The notes under the pieces were generated by a model. It saw only the letters and a program-made list of their open reading frames with translations, was not told the DNA's origin and did not search any database. Shown one piece after another: positions 9,098 to 17,926 of a stretch of 64,000 nucleotides of DNA (positions within the stretch are counted from its first letter, which is position 1; each line of letters begins with the position of its first letter). This DNA comes from Pseudoalteromonas aliena SW19 (GTDB lineage: Bacteria > Pseudomonadota > Gammaproteobacteria > Enterobacterales > Alteromonadaceae). The position numbers were made by a program, and so were the translations under genes. The stretch spans positions 207,775 through 271,774 of the forward strand of contig NZ_AQGU01000028.1 of the NCBI RefSeq assembly GCF_014905615.1. Direction: 5' to 3'.

Positions 9098-10258
9098 TTA
9101 TGCTCTATATTGATGCCTACGCTGCCAAAAAGGCATGCTCGACCAACGTTGTTCTTGATGATAAAAATAGTGCTGGTGATGTAAATAATGACGCCATATT
9201 TGCTCTATTTGTTGCTGATAGGTTTTATTAAAGTGCTGTTGTATATCGTTATCGATAACTTTTAGTATATTTGATTTTTGAAGCAGTAATGCCAATTGCA
9301 TCGCGCTTGCCATTGCGTTAAAAATCCCCTGCGATGATAAGGGATCAAAGCTCATAGCTGCATCACCTAATGCGGCCCATTGTTGACCAGAGAAAGTATT
9401 TAAACGTGTTGAGTTAGCGCTTACAATGCCTTGTAGATCTAATGTTTCTTGATTGTTATCTAATAACTTTGCTAGTGCTGGTTGCTGTTGAGCATGTTGA
9501 ATAAAAAACAATGGATCGCGATGCAGTTCTTTAGGAATGAGATCTGAATCGGTTTGAAAGGCTAAAACACGACGTTGGTTTGGAAGTGGCGCACTATACC
9601 ACCAGCCACTCTCAGTTGAGACAATATCACCCAATTTATTTTCACTGTTATCAGCTAGCGTTGCCCAACATGATATTAAGCGATCATTTTGCTGACGATT
9701 AGTGTATTTTTTGGCGAAATGAGCTTGACGACCTGTCGCATCAATAACGAATGGACATGCTATATTTGTTTCTTGCGCTGTGCTTGAGTCTGGATCGGAA
9801 TTAACAAGGGTGATATGCCACGAATTTCCTTGGTATTGACTGTTGCTAAGTTTGACAGGCCAAATGCACTCTACACCACGCTGCTGAGCTTTTTCACGTA
9901 AAAAAAGTTCGAACTTTTTACGATCGAGCCTCCAGCCGAATCCATCGGTATTACTAAGATTATCTGCAATGTGACGTGCCTCTTGACCCCAATTTATCTT
10001 TATTCCGGCATTATGCAAATGATGGGGAAGTGCGATATCTGTTTTTAATAGGCCTTCAAACTCGTCTAACAAATTGAGCTGTTGTAAAATCCGTTTTGCT
10101 GCGGGTGCCAAACACTCTCCAATACGTTCCTCAGGAAATGCAGATTGATCGATGAGTGTTACTTTATAAGAGTCACATAAAGCAAGCGCAGCAATACAGC
10201 CAGCCACACCTGCACCAATTATTACAACACTGCTATTTAATTCATCGCTTTTAATCAT
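9098..10258 (-). CDS. FAD-dependent oxidoreductase, tryptophan-halogenase/LodB-like
   Basis: 386 residues. N-terminal Rossmann motif GAGVAG (15-20) for FAD, then ERIGECLAPAAK (45-55), equivalent to the 'GE-x-L-x-P' block of flavin monooxygenases, halogenases and LodB/GoxB proteins, and the second FAD motif GDAAMSFDPLSSQG. The halogenase WxWxIP signature is not kept: the matching site reads GWWYSAPLP. This favours a LodB-type maturation enzyme or another monooxygenase over a halogenase, but no LodA-like quinoprotein gene is in the window. Its ATG overlaps the stop of a 49-residue ORF (ATGA-type), so the two are probably translated together. The substrate is unknown. Confidence 0.75.
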   Translation of the reverse strand: MIKSDELNSSVVIIGAGVAGCIAALALCDSYKVTLIDQSAFPEERIGECLAPAAKRILQQLNLLDEFEGLLKTDIALPHHLHNAGIKINWGQEARHIADNLSNTDGFGWRLDRKKFELFLREKAQQRGVECIWPVKLSNSQYQGNSWHITLVNSDPDSSTAQETNIACPFVIDATGRQAHFAKKYTNRQQNDRLISCWATLADNSENKLGDIVSTESGWWYSAPLPNQRRVLAFQTDSDLIPKELHRDPLFFIQHAQQQPALAKLLDNNQETLDLQGIVSANSTRLNTFSGQQWAALGDAAMSFDPLSSQGIFNAMASAMQLALLLQKSNILKVIDNDIQQHFNKTYQQQIEQIWRHYLHHQHYFYHQEQRWSSMPFWQRRHQYRA

Positions 10259-10404
10259 GAATGTTTCATCGCTAGGTTAAGCGTGCTAGGTAAATCGAGA
10301 GATAAAATAATTATAATATTCGATAAGCGCATGGCGTTTTCATTGCTTGATTTATCTAGCTTGTGATGAATGAATGAGAACGTTGATTTTTCTTTGTTAG
10401 CCAC
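10255..10404 (-). CDS. 49-residue mini-ORF coupled to the FAD oxidoreductase
   Basis: GTG start at 10402-10404 with AAAGGA nine bases upstream, 49 codons, and a TGA that overlaps the ATG of the flavoenzyme in the same four-base junction. It begins VANKEKSTFSFIHHKLDKSS and has a hydrophobic stretch (SNIIIILSLDLP) with no charge before a short tail ending MKHS. There is no Cys or Trp. Coding is supported by the ribosome binding site, the frame and the overlap only. It could be a leader that couples translation, a partner subunit or a peptide substrate of the enzyme. Confidence 0.5.
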   Translation of the reverse strand: MANKEKSTFSFIHHKLDKSSNENAMRLSNIIIILSLDLPSTLNLAMKHS

Positions 10405-10603
10405 GGCGAATATTCCTTTCTCAGCGATTGAGATGTTTATATTGAATAAATATGGTATTTAGCTACCAATTTTTTAAGAATATTGACAAAGGGTAGGTGA
10501 TGCACTCAGAGAAATCTATTACAGAGTATTACAGCGGCTAACATGATGTTTAGAATGGATGAGTTTTTATGCCCAAAATTCATTTAAGCAGATGAGCGTT
10601 TAA
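10405..10603. other. Intergenic stretch upstream of the mini-ORF
   Basis: AT-rich, no convincing ORF on either strand. It must contain the promoter for the minus-strand mini-ORF/flavoenzyme unit. Nothing else is visible before repeat copy B. Confidence 0.5.
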
Positions 10604-10691
10604 GTTTATTTTTCTCTAGCCAGAAATTTCAGTAAATTTAGCGCTGAAAATAGCTGTTTGAGATAGATTTATTATCCACAGTTCAGGTTAA
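10604..10691. repeat. Truncated copy B of the intergenic repeat
   Basis: It carries the right half of the family (GCGCTGAAAATAGCTG, then AGATAGATTTATTAT and the terminal CAGTTCAGGTTAA). About 55 central bases of copy A are missing, and the left terminus is absent or unrecognisable. Its left part (TTTTTCTCTAGCCAGAAA) matches the insert found in copy D and the small element at 36203. Confidence 0.7.
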
Positions 10692-10747
10692 TTATAGAGC
10701 AAGGTTTATTGGCAAGATATCAGGCAGAAGTAAATCACTACTTAAAC

Positions 10748-10773
10748 CAGCTGCAGTAAATTTACTGCAGCTG
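10748..10773. terminator. 26-bp perfect palindrome downstream of the GH97 gene
   Basis: CAGCTGCAGTAAA followed directly by its exact complement. It lies 35 bases past the end of the minus-strand alpha-glucosidase gene, so it is probably the 3' hairpin of that mRNA. There is no long U tract, so a protein-binding site is also possible. Confidence 0.5.
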
Positions 10774-10807
10774 ATTCAATATCCACGATGCTTATTACAT
10801 CGGCGCT

Positions 10808-12850
10808 TTAAAGTGCTTTAAAGCGAATCGCGACACCGCCACTGGTAGCAAGTTCAAGCGTTAGTTTATCGCTTGCAGTAACGATACGTTTTTCGATAGT
10901 TAAGTCGTATGGTTTATTTTTCCACTCTGCATTTTGACCATCTTTATAAATTTGCGCTTCAAACTTTTTACCTTGCTCTAAAAAGTCTAATGGCACTGTC
11001 ATAGTACGAGCTTTTTCGTCGGTAACAGCGCCTAAATACCAGTCATTTCCTGAGTACTTATCACTTTTTCGCTCTTTGCGTGCAAACACAATAAAGTCGC
11101 CAACTTCACCATCAAGCGCAATGCTTTTTTGCCAATCTGTGGGTACATCTTGAATAAATTGAAATGCATCAGGTTTAGCTAAATAGTTTTTAGGTAAGTC
11201 GGCCGCCATTTGAATTGGGCTATATAACACCACATAAAGTGCCAGTTGCTTAGCAAGCGTAGTTTGCGGACGATTAGTATCGGCACCTAGGCCATTAAAG
11301 CTCATATCAAAAATACCAGGGGTAAAGTCCATTGGACCTGCCAGCATACGGGTAAAAGCAAGCATTGGTACGTGTTCTGGTGGGTTTGGAGGTGTGCCCC
11401 ATGCATTAAACTCCTGTCCGCGTGCACCTTCGCGGGCAATCCAGTTTGGATAAGTACGACGAAGACCCGTATCTTTAATTGGTTCGTGGGTGTTAATACT
11501 AATTTTATGTTTAGCAGCTAGCTTTACGTTATAAAGATATTCGTTAACCATAAACTGGCCATCGTGCCATTCATGGCGAGCTATCCCGTTTTCGTCGATA
11601 CGTTTAATATTTCCACCATCGGCTACGTAGCCTGTTTTTACTTGGCTTACATTTGATTTTTCGTAAAGAGTAAACGCATCCTCCATTTGGTTACGATAGT
11701 TACTTACACTGCCGGATGTTTCGTGATGACCAATGAGCTGCACGCCTTTTTCTTTACCGTATTGAGTAAGCGCGGCTATATCGAAGTCGTCATAAGGTTG
11801 GGTAAAGCTAAATACATCGCCATTAGAAAACCAATCGCCATCCCAGCCAATGTTCCAACCCTCAACTAACACACCATCAAAACCATATTGTGCTGCAAAG
11901 TCCATGTAGTATTTAGTTGTTTGAGTGGTCGCGCCATGTTTTTCGCCGCTCCCCCATGTTTGGGTGTTTATATGCATCCCCCACCAAATACCAACATATT
12001 TACCAGGCTTAACCCAAGATACATCGCCTAATTTATTCGGCTCATTTAGGTTTAAAATAATGTCAGAGTTAATTAAATCTACGGCACTTTCACCCATTTG
12101 AATCGTGCGCCATGGCGTAGTAAATGCCCCTTGCTTTTTAACTGCAATCCCATCTGACCAAGGTGTTAAATCAGCCTGAAATGTACCTGGGCGGCGCTGA
12201 TTAAGTACCATTGCTGCGTAATCAACAAGGGCAGCTTCGTGGATACTAAAATGTATGCCGTCTTTATTTTTAAAAGTAAATGGCGTGTGTACTAAAGCCG
12301 CATCATTTAGCGGGGTGGTGTTATAAATATACTCATAACGGTTCCAACCACGAGCAGGGATCCACCATGCCGTGGCATCGTTACTATTGGTTATAGCAAA
12401 TTCGGTCAGTTCTTTTGTTATTTCTATGTTGTCAAAACCAGCCTGTTTTGGTACTTCGTATCTAAAGCCAACACCATTGTTAAATGCTCTAAACCTAACG
12501 GTAAAAGTGCCGCCTTGAGGCTGCGTCTTGTTAAATGTTACAGTAATCTCATTATGATTATCGGTAACAGTTTGGCGTTCACCCCAAGGTAATTGCCATT
12601 GTGTATCTATAGTGCGATCTTGAGTTTTGGTGATTTTAAAGCCCTCACTAAAAGGGGCTTGTTGTTTAAATTCAAATCCAAGAGCTGAGTTGTTTATTAC
12701 GGGCTTATTCTTAAAATCAATAGAGTAAGTAGGCGTACTTTGTTCATCTGATATTATAATTTTTATATTGCCGTTAGGAGATTGCAGCGTAGCTGTCTGA
12801 GCAAAGCAACCACTCGAAAAAGCTAAAAGTAAGAGTGCTGATGTTCTCAT
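10808..12850 (-). CDS. GH97 alpha-glucosidase (SusB-like), exported
   Basis: 680 residues with a signal peptide (likely cleavage CFA-Q near residue 17). Three GH97 parts are present: N-terminal beta-sandwich (about 20-270), catalytic barrel (about 280-570, GIWWGMHINTQTWGSG, GVLVEGWNIGWDGDW, HHETSGS) and a C-terminal beta domain. Glu456 (INTHEPIKDTG) and Glu480 (REGARGQEFNAWG) are 24 residues apart, as are SusB Glu508 and Glu532, which points to the inverting alpha-glucosidase branch. It would release glucose from maltodextrins in the periplasm. It stands alone; the pullulanase of the same pathway is 20 kb away. Confidence 0.92.
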   Translation of the reverse strand: MRTSALLLLAFSSGCFAQTATLQSPNGNIKIIISDEQSTPTYSIDFKNKPVINNSALGFEFKQQAPFSEGFKITKTQDRTIDTQWQLPWGERQTVTDNHNEITVTFNKTQPQGGTFTVRFRAFNNGVGFRYEVPKQAGFDNIEITKELTEFAITNSNDATAWWIPARGWNRYEYIYNTTPLNDAALVHTPFTFKNKDGIHFSIHEAALVDYAAMVLNQRRPGTFQADLTPWSDGIAVKKQGAFTTPWRTIQMGESAVDLINSDIILNLNEPNKLGDVSWVKPGKYVGIWWGMHINTQTWGSGEKHGATTQTTKYYMDFAAQYGFDGVLVEGWNIGWDGDWFSNGDVFSFTQPYDDFDIAALTQYGKEKGVQLIGHHETSGSVSNYRNQMEDAFTLYEKSNVSQVKTGYVADGGNIKRIDENGIARHEWHDGQFMVNEYLYNVKLAAKHKISINTHEPIKDTGLRRTYPNWIAREGARGQEFNAWGTPPNPPEHVPMLAFTRMLAGPMDFTPGIFDMSFNGLGADTNRPQTTLAKQLALYVVLYSPIQMAADLPKNYLAKPDAFQFIQDVPTDWQKSIALDGEVGDFIVFARKERKSDKYSGNDWYLGAVTDEKARTMTVPLDFLEQGKKFEAQIYKDGQNAEWKNKPYDLTIEKRIVTASDKLTLELATSGGVAIRFKAL

Positions 12851-12905
12851 TGTTGATCCTTGGGTGTGTCAGTGTGAATCAACCAGCATAAAGGCAGTTG
12901 TTAAG

Positions 12906-12931
12906 GAATACGACTTTCTACATACGTATTC
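12906..12931. promoter_or_regulatory. Dyad upstream of the GH97 gene
   Basis: GAATACG, 12 bases, CGTATTC, located 55-80 bases upstream of the alpha-glucosidase start. The position suits a regulator-binding site, but I do not recognise the operator. Confidence 0.3.
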
Positions 12932-13012
12932 AATGTTATAAAAAAGAGAAAGAAATTATCAAGCTACTCGGTCTATAATGTAAATAAATTGAAAATAAGA
13001 ATTAGGAAGCTA

Positions 13013-13642
13013 ATGATCAAATTTTTCGTCTTTACCATATTAATGGTCTCAAGCTGGCAAGCCGCAGCAGTTAGCATAATAATTAAAAATACAAAAAATG
13101 AGCCCATAGCTAATGCTGTTGTGTGGTTAACTGCAAAAAATACCTCAGAGAAAATTACTTTACCCAGTACACCTTATTCAATGAGTCAAAAAAATAGAGA
13201 ATTTACACCGCGTATTTTAGTCGTTCCGCAAAATGCCAAAGTGGAGTTCCCTAATGCTGATTCTATTATGCATCATGTTTACTCATTTTCTGAGGCTAAA
13301 ACATTTGAATTAAAGCTTTATAAAGAGCAACCTAAAGCACCTTTAGTGTTTGAACAAACAGGCGTTGTCGAGCTTGGTTGTAATATTCACGATTGGATGC
13401 TGGGCTATATAGTTGTGGTTGATAGCACCATTTTTGCGATTACTGATGACACTGGCAAGGTTGAATTAACAGCGGTAGCAGGCGAGTACAAATTAAGTGT
13501 ATGGCACTCTGGGTTTGGCGATATCAGTAATGTTGAATCAGAACCTGTAACTATAAGCTCAACACCACTTACCTATAAAGTTAAGCAGGCAATAATTGAG
13601 CAAATTGACTTCGTCACGGATGAATTTGATGATTACGAATAA
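13013..13642 (+). CDS. Exported cupredoxin-like protein ('methylamine utilization protein' type)
   Basis: 209 residues from ATG 13013; the frame is open eight codons further up, but a signal peptide starts at MIKFFVFTIL with cleavage near AAA-V, and AGGAAG lies just before this ATG. The fold is cupredoxin-like: candidate copper ligands are His in IMHHVYSF and the closely spaced Cys, His and Met of LGCNIHDWMLGY. A C-terminal beta domain follows. It probably binds copper in the periplasm; the common database label implies no proven link to methylamine. It overlaps the next gene by 23 bases, so the two are co-translated. Confidence 0.72.
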   Translation: MIKFFVFTILMVSSWQAAAVSIIIKNTKNEPIANAVVWLTAKNTSEKITLPSTPYSMSQKNREFTPRILVVPQNAKVEFPNADSIMHHVYSFSEAKTFELKLYKEQPKAPLVFEQTGVVELGCNIHDWMLGYIVVVDSTIFAITDDTGKVELTAVAGEYKLSVWHSGFGDISNVESEPVTISSTPLTYKVKQAIIEQIDFVTDEFDDYE

Positions 13643-14861
13643 TTTTTTTAAGGCAACATTGTTAAGCTGTGCCGTCTTGTTTTGCTGCGCATCGAATGCA
13701 CAGGTAAAAGGCTTATTACAAATTAGAGCTGTACAAGGTGATAACGTGCTTAGTTGGCAAGAAGGAGGCATTGGTTTGTATCGCCACGATACTCAAAGTG
13801 ATGAGCTTAATTTGTCCCAAGGTATTTTAGATTTTAGTGTTGATTTAGCATCTAGCTGGTCGGCTCATGGTGTGTTAAACGCTAATCAAGATCCTGACGT
13901 TGGCTTGGGGTTTACGCAAGCTTATGTAAAGTATCAGCCACTATCTAACAGTGATTATAAATGGCACGTGCGCGTAGGTGGCTTTTACCCGCTGATGTCG
14001 TTAGAAAATCCTGATATAGGCTGGACTTCTCCCTATAACTACACAAACTCAGCTATTAACAGTTGGATTGGTGAAGAAGTACGTACTGTTGGTGCAGAAG
14101 TAACCATTAAGCGCCCAGCTAAACGCTTTAACAGCGCACATAGCTTTAGTGTTGTAGGTGCTACATTTAAAGGCAACGATCCTGCTGGTACGTTGTTATC
14201 TTGGCGAGGTTTCGCACTACATGACAGGCAAACAACGTTGAACGAAAATGTAAAATTTGCGTCTATAGCCGCCTTAAATGAATATGAGTTACGCTGGCAG
14301 GCTAACCAAGTTCTCCCATTTGAAGAAGTAGACGGACGCTTTGGCTATTACGTGGGTATGCATTGGGATTACTTAAAACAGTCACAATTTCGAGTGTATT
14401 ACTACGATAATAATGGCGATCCCACTAAGGTGAATATTAGTTCTGGGCAGTATGCATGGGATACCCGCTTTGTGAGTGCTGCGTGGTTATATAAATTTAG
14501 TAAAAAAACACGTTTAATTGCACAAATACTTAATGGCAAAACGGCAATGGGGGGTAACTTACTAATAAATAATGCCTTTTATAGTCATTATGTAATGCTC
14601 AGTCATAAAGAAAATAAACACAGGGTGTCGTTACGTTACGATTATTTTAAAGTAACTGACAACGACACCACTGCGTTTGACCCCAATGCAAGTTATGGCG
14701 AAGGGTTAACAGCAACATGGCGTTATGACCTTAGTAAAAAAATACAACTAGGGATAGAGGCGTCAGCACTTAAAAGCTTTGCTGCAAATAGGGCGGCAAT
14801 AAACTTTAATGAACGAATCTCGCAGCAACAAGTAATGTTAAACGCGCAATGGCGATTTTAA
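13620..14861 (+). CDS. Outer-membrane beta-barrel protein of unknown function
   Basis: 413 residues from ATG 13620 (MNLMITNN), giving a clear signal peptide with cleavage near SNA-Q. The body is a regular series of short amphipathic strands with many aromatic residues and ends in WRF, the C-terminal Phe signature of outer-membrane barrels. It resembles the porin-like proteins often paired with cupredoxin-like genes. Its start lies inside the preceding gene, so expression is coupled. The substrate is unknown. Confidence 0.7.
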   Translation: MNLMITNNFFKATLLSCAVLFCCASNAQVKGLLQIRAVQGDNVLSWQEGGIGLYRHDTQSDELNLSQGILDFSVDLASSWSAHGVLNANQDPDVGLGFTQAYVKYQPLSNSDYKWHVRVGGFYPLMSLENPDIGWTSPYNYTNSAINSWIGEEVRTVGAEVTIKRPAKRFNSAHSFSVVGATFKGNDPAGTLLSWRGFALHDRQTTLNENVKFASIAALNEYELRWQANQVLPFEEVDGRFGYYVGMHWDYLKQSQFRVYYYDNNGDPTKVNISSGQYAWDTRFVSAAWLYKFSKKTRLIAQILNGKTAMGGNLLINNAFYSHYVMLSHKENKHRVSLRYDYFKVTDNDTTAFDPNASYGEGLTATWRYDLSKKIQLGIEASALKSFAANRAAINFNERISQQQVMLNAQWRF

Positions 14862-14868
14862 AGCATAA

Positions 14869-14898
14869 AAAAGGGGAGCTTATAAAAGCTCCTCTTTT
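14869..14898. terminator. Bidirectional terminator between the barrel gene and speE
   Basis: 13-bp stem with one mismatch (AAAAGGGGAGCTT against AAGCTCCTCTTTT), 4-base loop, flanked by A and T runs, placed between convergent genes. Confidence 0.85.
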
Positions 14899-14920
14899 AG
14901 TTTAATAAAATGGGTATAGA

Positions 14921-15784
14921 TTATTTTTTATCAAACGCGCGTTTCATGTAGTTAGGTGTCGCGAGTGCGCCATGATGAATACCACTGTTGTAGTATTCAC
15001 TTTGCTCGGCTATTTGTGCTGCGCCGTCTTCTCTAAAACCGTCAAATGCTTGTGATTTACGTGCAAGTGTTACCGACCATAAACCACTTGGGTAAATTGG
15101 TTGCGGGAATGGCAGTGTTTGTAAATCGTTAAAGCCTACGCTTAACATTGCTTCGCGCATTTCAACTAATAATGGCATATGCATAAGTGGTGATTCACTT
15201 TGTTGCACTAAAATACCACCTGGGCGCAGTGCATTTAAACAGCTTGTATAAAATGCATGATTAAATAAACCTTCGCCTGGGCCTACTGGATCTGTGCCAT
15301 CAACAATAACCACGTCAATGGATTCGCCAGCCGCTTCGCGCATATATTTAATACCGTCGTCAAACATCACTGTTGCACGGGCGTCGTTGTTAGACTCGCA
15401 AAGCTCTGGGAAGTACTTTAACGACATTTGCGTAACTACTTCATCTATGTCTATTTGCGTTACAGTTTCTACGCCTGGGTGTTTTAATACCTCGCGTAAA
15501 GTGCCGCAGTCGCCACCACCAATAATAACCACGTTTTTAGGGTTTGGGTGTGCTAAAAGTGCAGGGTGGCTGATCATCTCATGATAAAAGAAGTTTTCGC
15601 GGGTTGTTACCATAGTACACCCGTCGATGATCATTAAATTACCAAAGTCTGTGGTTTCAAACATTTCTACCTTTTGAAAAGGAGACTGTTTTTCATCTAA
15701 CTTTTTGTTAATACGTAATGAAAATGCGCTGCCATCGCGGTCGCTAATTTCAGTAAACCACTTACTTTGATCTAAATTTGCCAT
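14921..15784 (-). CDS. speE: Spermidine synthase (polyamine aminopropyltransferase)
   Basis: 287 residues. SpeE transfers aminopropyl from decarboxylated S-adenosylmethionine to putrescine in the cytosol. The N-terminal beta domain includes LMIIDGCTMVTTRENFFYHEM. The cofactor site reads IIGGGDCGTLREVL, followed by the acidic IDIDEVV and the catalytic block VIVDGTDPVGPGEGLF. The cofactor loop has Cys where most family members have Gly (GGGDGG). It diverges from speA, so putrescine/spermidine synthesis genes sit together; speB and speD are not in the window. Confidence 0.95.
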   Translation of the reverse strand: MANLDQSKWFTEISDRDGSAFSLRINKKLDEKQSPFQKVEMFETTDFGNLMIIDGCTMVTTRENFFYHEMISHPALLAHPNPKNVVIIGGGDCGTLREVLKHPGVETVTQIDIDEVVTQMSLKYFPELCESNNDARATVMFDDGIKYMREAAGESIDVVIVDGTDPVGPGEGLFNHAFYTSCLNALRPGGILVQQSESPLMHMPLLVEMREAMLSVGFNDLQTLPFPQPIYPSGLWSVTLARKSQAFDGFREDGAAQIAEQSEYYNSGIHHGALATPNYMKRAFDKK

Positions 15785-15982
15785 AGTTGCTATTACACTT
15801 TTTAGGTTGAGTATGAAAAAGGGGCAATTCTGCCAGTGCTTGGCGTTTTGCTCAACGACATTTTAACTGATTTAACGAATAAAGTTAGTTAGGAGTGAGT
15901 GAAAGTTCAATTTTTGTTAGCCTAGGAGATCATGACGTATTAAAATGCGCCTTTATACCTAATTGATTAAAGAAGAGTTGCC

Positions 15983-17863
15983 ATGACCTGGGGTTTAGAA
16001 ACAGCACGCGCTACTTATAACGTTGCTCATTGGAGCGATGGTTATTTTGATATTAACGCACAAGGCGAACTGGTGGCTTACCCTGATGGCGACCAAACAA
16101 AACCGGCCATTTCTTTAACGCAATTAACTGAGCAGTTTAAACAACAAGGTTTAACGTTGCCGGTTTTAGTGCGCTTTACCGATATTTTACAAAACCGTGT
16201 AGACACGCTCACAAATGCATTTACGCAAGCACGAGCAAATCGTGAGTACAATGGTAAATACACCTGCGTTTACCCAATTAAAGTAAATCAGCAGCGCTCC
16301 GTAGTCAGTAAACTATTAGCGCACCCAAGCGGGCTTGTTGGCCTAGAAGCAGGCTCAAAGCCAGAGCTGATGGCCATTTTGGGTGTAGCAAAAGAGCCAA
16401 TTACTATTGTGTGTAACGGCTATAAAGACAGTGAGTTTTTACGCTTAGCGTGTATTGGTCAAGCAATGGGGCACAGCGTAAAAATTGTGGTAGAAAAGTT
16501 GTCAGAATTGACCACACTACTTGAAGAAATAGACAACCTAGGCATTGAGCCTGCTATTGGTATTCGCATTCGCCTAAATTCAGTCGGCAAAGGCAAATGG
16601 CAAAATACCGGTGGCGAAAAAGGTAAATTTGGTTTAACAGCGGGTCAAGTGCTAAGCGCCGTTGAAGTGCTTAAAAAGCATAACAAATTGCACTTAATGC
16701 AAATGGTGCATTTTCATATTGGTTCCCAAATTGCCAATATTCGCGATATTCACCGCGCTTTACGTGAATGTGCACGTCACTTTGCTGAACTTACGCAATT
16801 AAATGTACCGCTAAATACGGTTGATGTGGGTGGCGGTTTAGGTGTTGATTACGAAGGCTCTGGCTCACGCAGTGCGTGTTCGATGAACTACACGGTTGAA
16901 GAATATGCGCGTAATGTAGTGAATGCATTTGCCGAAGTGTGCGACCAGCATAACCTTACGCATCCGGCTATTATCACCGAGTCAGGTCGCGCATTAACCG
17001 CCCATCATGCCGTGTTAATTACCGATGTTATTGATGTAGAAAAAGCGCCAAATTATTTAAATCCAGAAGCACCGCTTGAAAACAGCGCATTAGTACTCGA
17101 TGAAATGTGGCAGTGTTTACAGCGTTTAAATCCGCGTATGGCGCTAGAAATTTATCACGATGCTATGCACCTATTTAGCGAGGCGCACGATCAATACGTG
17201 CATGGTTTAGTGAGCATGGTAGAGTGGGCGAAAATAGAGCAGCTTTACTTTACTATTTTACACCGTGTACGTGCATCGCTTAGTAATAATGCGCGTGCTC
17301 ATCGAGAAGTACTCGATGATTTAAACGAAAAGTTGGCTGATAAGTTGTTTGTTAATTTTTCATTGTTTCAGTCATTGCCAGATGTGTGGGGTATTCAGCA
17401 GTTATTTCCGGTTATGCCAATCGAAAATTTAACTCAACCATTGACGCAACGTGCGATTATTCAAGATATTACCTGTGATTCTGACGGGCAAATCCGTGAA
17501 TACGTTGAAGGAGCGGGTATTGAAACCAGCTTACCAATTCCAGAATACAAGCACGGTGAGCAATATCATATTGCCATGTTTATGGTCGGGGCGTATCAAG
17601 AAATTTTAGGTGATTTACATAACTTATTTGGCGATACTGATTCTGTGCATGTGGAGCTTAACGACGATGGTTATGTATTAACCAATGCCATAAAAGGTGA
17701 TAGCGTTAAGGATGTATTAAAGTTTGTTGACTATGATAGCGCCATTTTAGCCGATAACTTTGCGTATCAAGTTAATAAGCTTGATGTATCGACGCAGTGT
17801 AAAGAAGGTTACTTAGCTGAGCTTAATGCAGGCCTTGAAGGTTATACTTATTTTGAAGATTAA
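15983..17863 (+). CDS. speA: Biosynthetic arginine decarboxylase
   Basis: 626 residues, full length. A fold-III PLP enzyme converting arginine to agmatine, the first step of the agmatine route to putrescine. PLP lysine Lys100 in YPIKVNQQ; substrate/PLP elements HFHIGSQIANI, VDVGGGLGVDYEGS and ESGRALTAHHAVL are in the right order. The C-terminal insertion and domain (after about 480) match SpeA. It has its own promoter region, divergent from speE. A 9-bp hairpin follows it. Confidence 0.97.
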   Translation: MTWGLETARATYNVAHWSDGYFDINAQGELVAYPDGDQTKPAISLTQLTEQFKQQGLTLPVLVRFTDILQNRVDTLTNAFTQARANREYNGKYTCVYPIKVNQQRSVVSKLLAHPSGLVGLEAGSKPELMAILGVAKEPITIVCNGYKDSEFLRLACIGQAMGHSVKIVVEKLSELTTLLEEIDNLGIEPAIGIRIRLNSVGKGKWQNTGGEKGKFGLTAGQVLSAVEVLKKHNKLHLMQMVHFHIGSQIANIRDIHRALRECARHFAELTQLNVPLNTVDVGGGLGVDYEGSGSRSACSMNYTVEEYARNVVNAFAEVCDQHNLTHPAIITESGRALTAHHAVLITDVIDVEKAPNYLNPEAPLENSALVLDEMWQCLQRLNPRMALEIYHDAMHLFSEAHDQYVHGLVSMVEWAKIEQLYFTILHRVRASLSNNARAHREVLDDLNEKLADKLFVNFSLFQSLPDVWGIQQLFPVMPIENLTQPLTQRAIIQDITCDSDGQIREYVEGAGIETSLPIPEYKHGEQYHIAMFMVGAYQEILGDLHNLFGDTDSVHVELNDDGYVLTNAIKGDSVKDVLKFVDYDSAILADNFAYQVNKLDVSTQCKEGYLAELNAGLEGYTYFED

Positions 17864-17880
17864 TTTGTAAGCAACTTAAA

Positions 17881-17903
17881 GCGCAGCAATAAAGTTGCTG
17901 CGC
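17881..17903 (+). terminator. Hairpin after speA
   Basis: Perfect stem GCGCAGCAA/TTGCTGCGC with a 5-base loop, 17 bases past the stop. It lacks a U tract, so termination may be partial and reach the acyltransferase genes. Confidence 0.5.
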
Positions 17904-17926
17904 CATGTTTAAAGGAAGTAGAAGTA

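Noticed and set aside
9098..10258. True tryptophan halogenase
   Set aside because: The WxWxIP signature is missing and there is no halogenated-product gene cluster around it.
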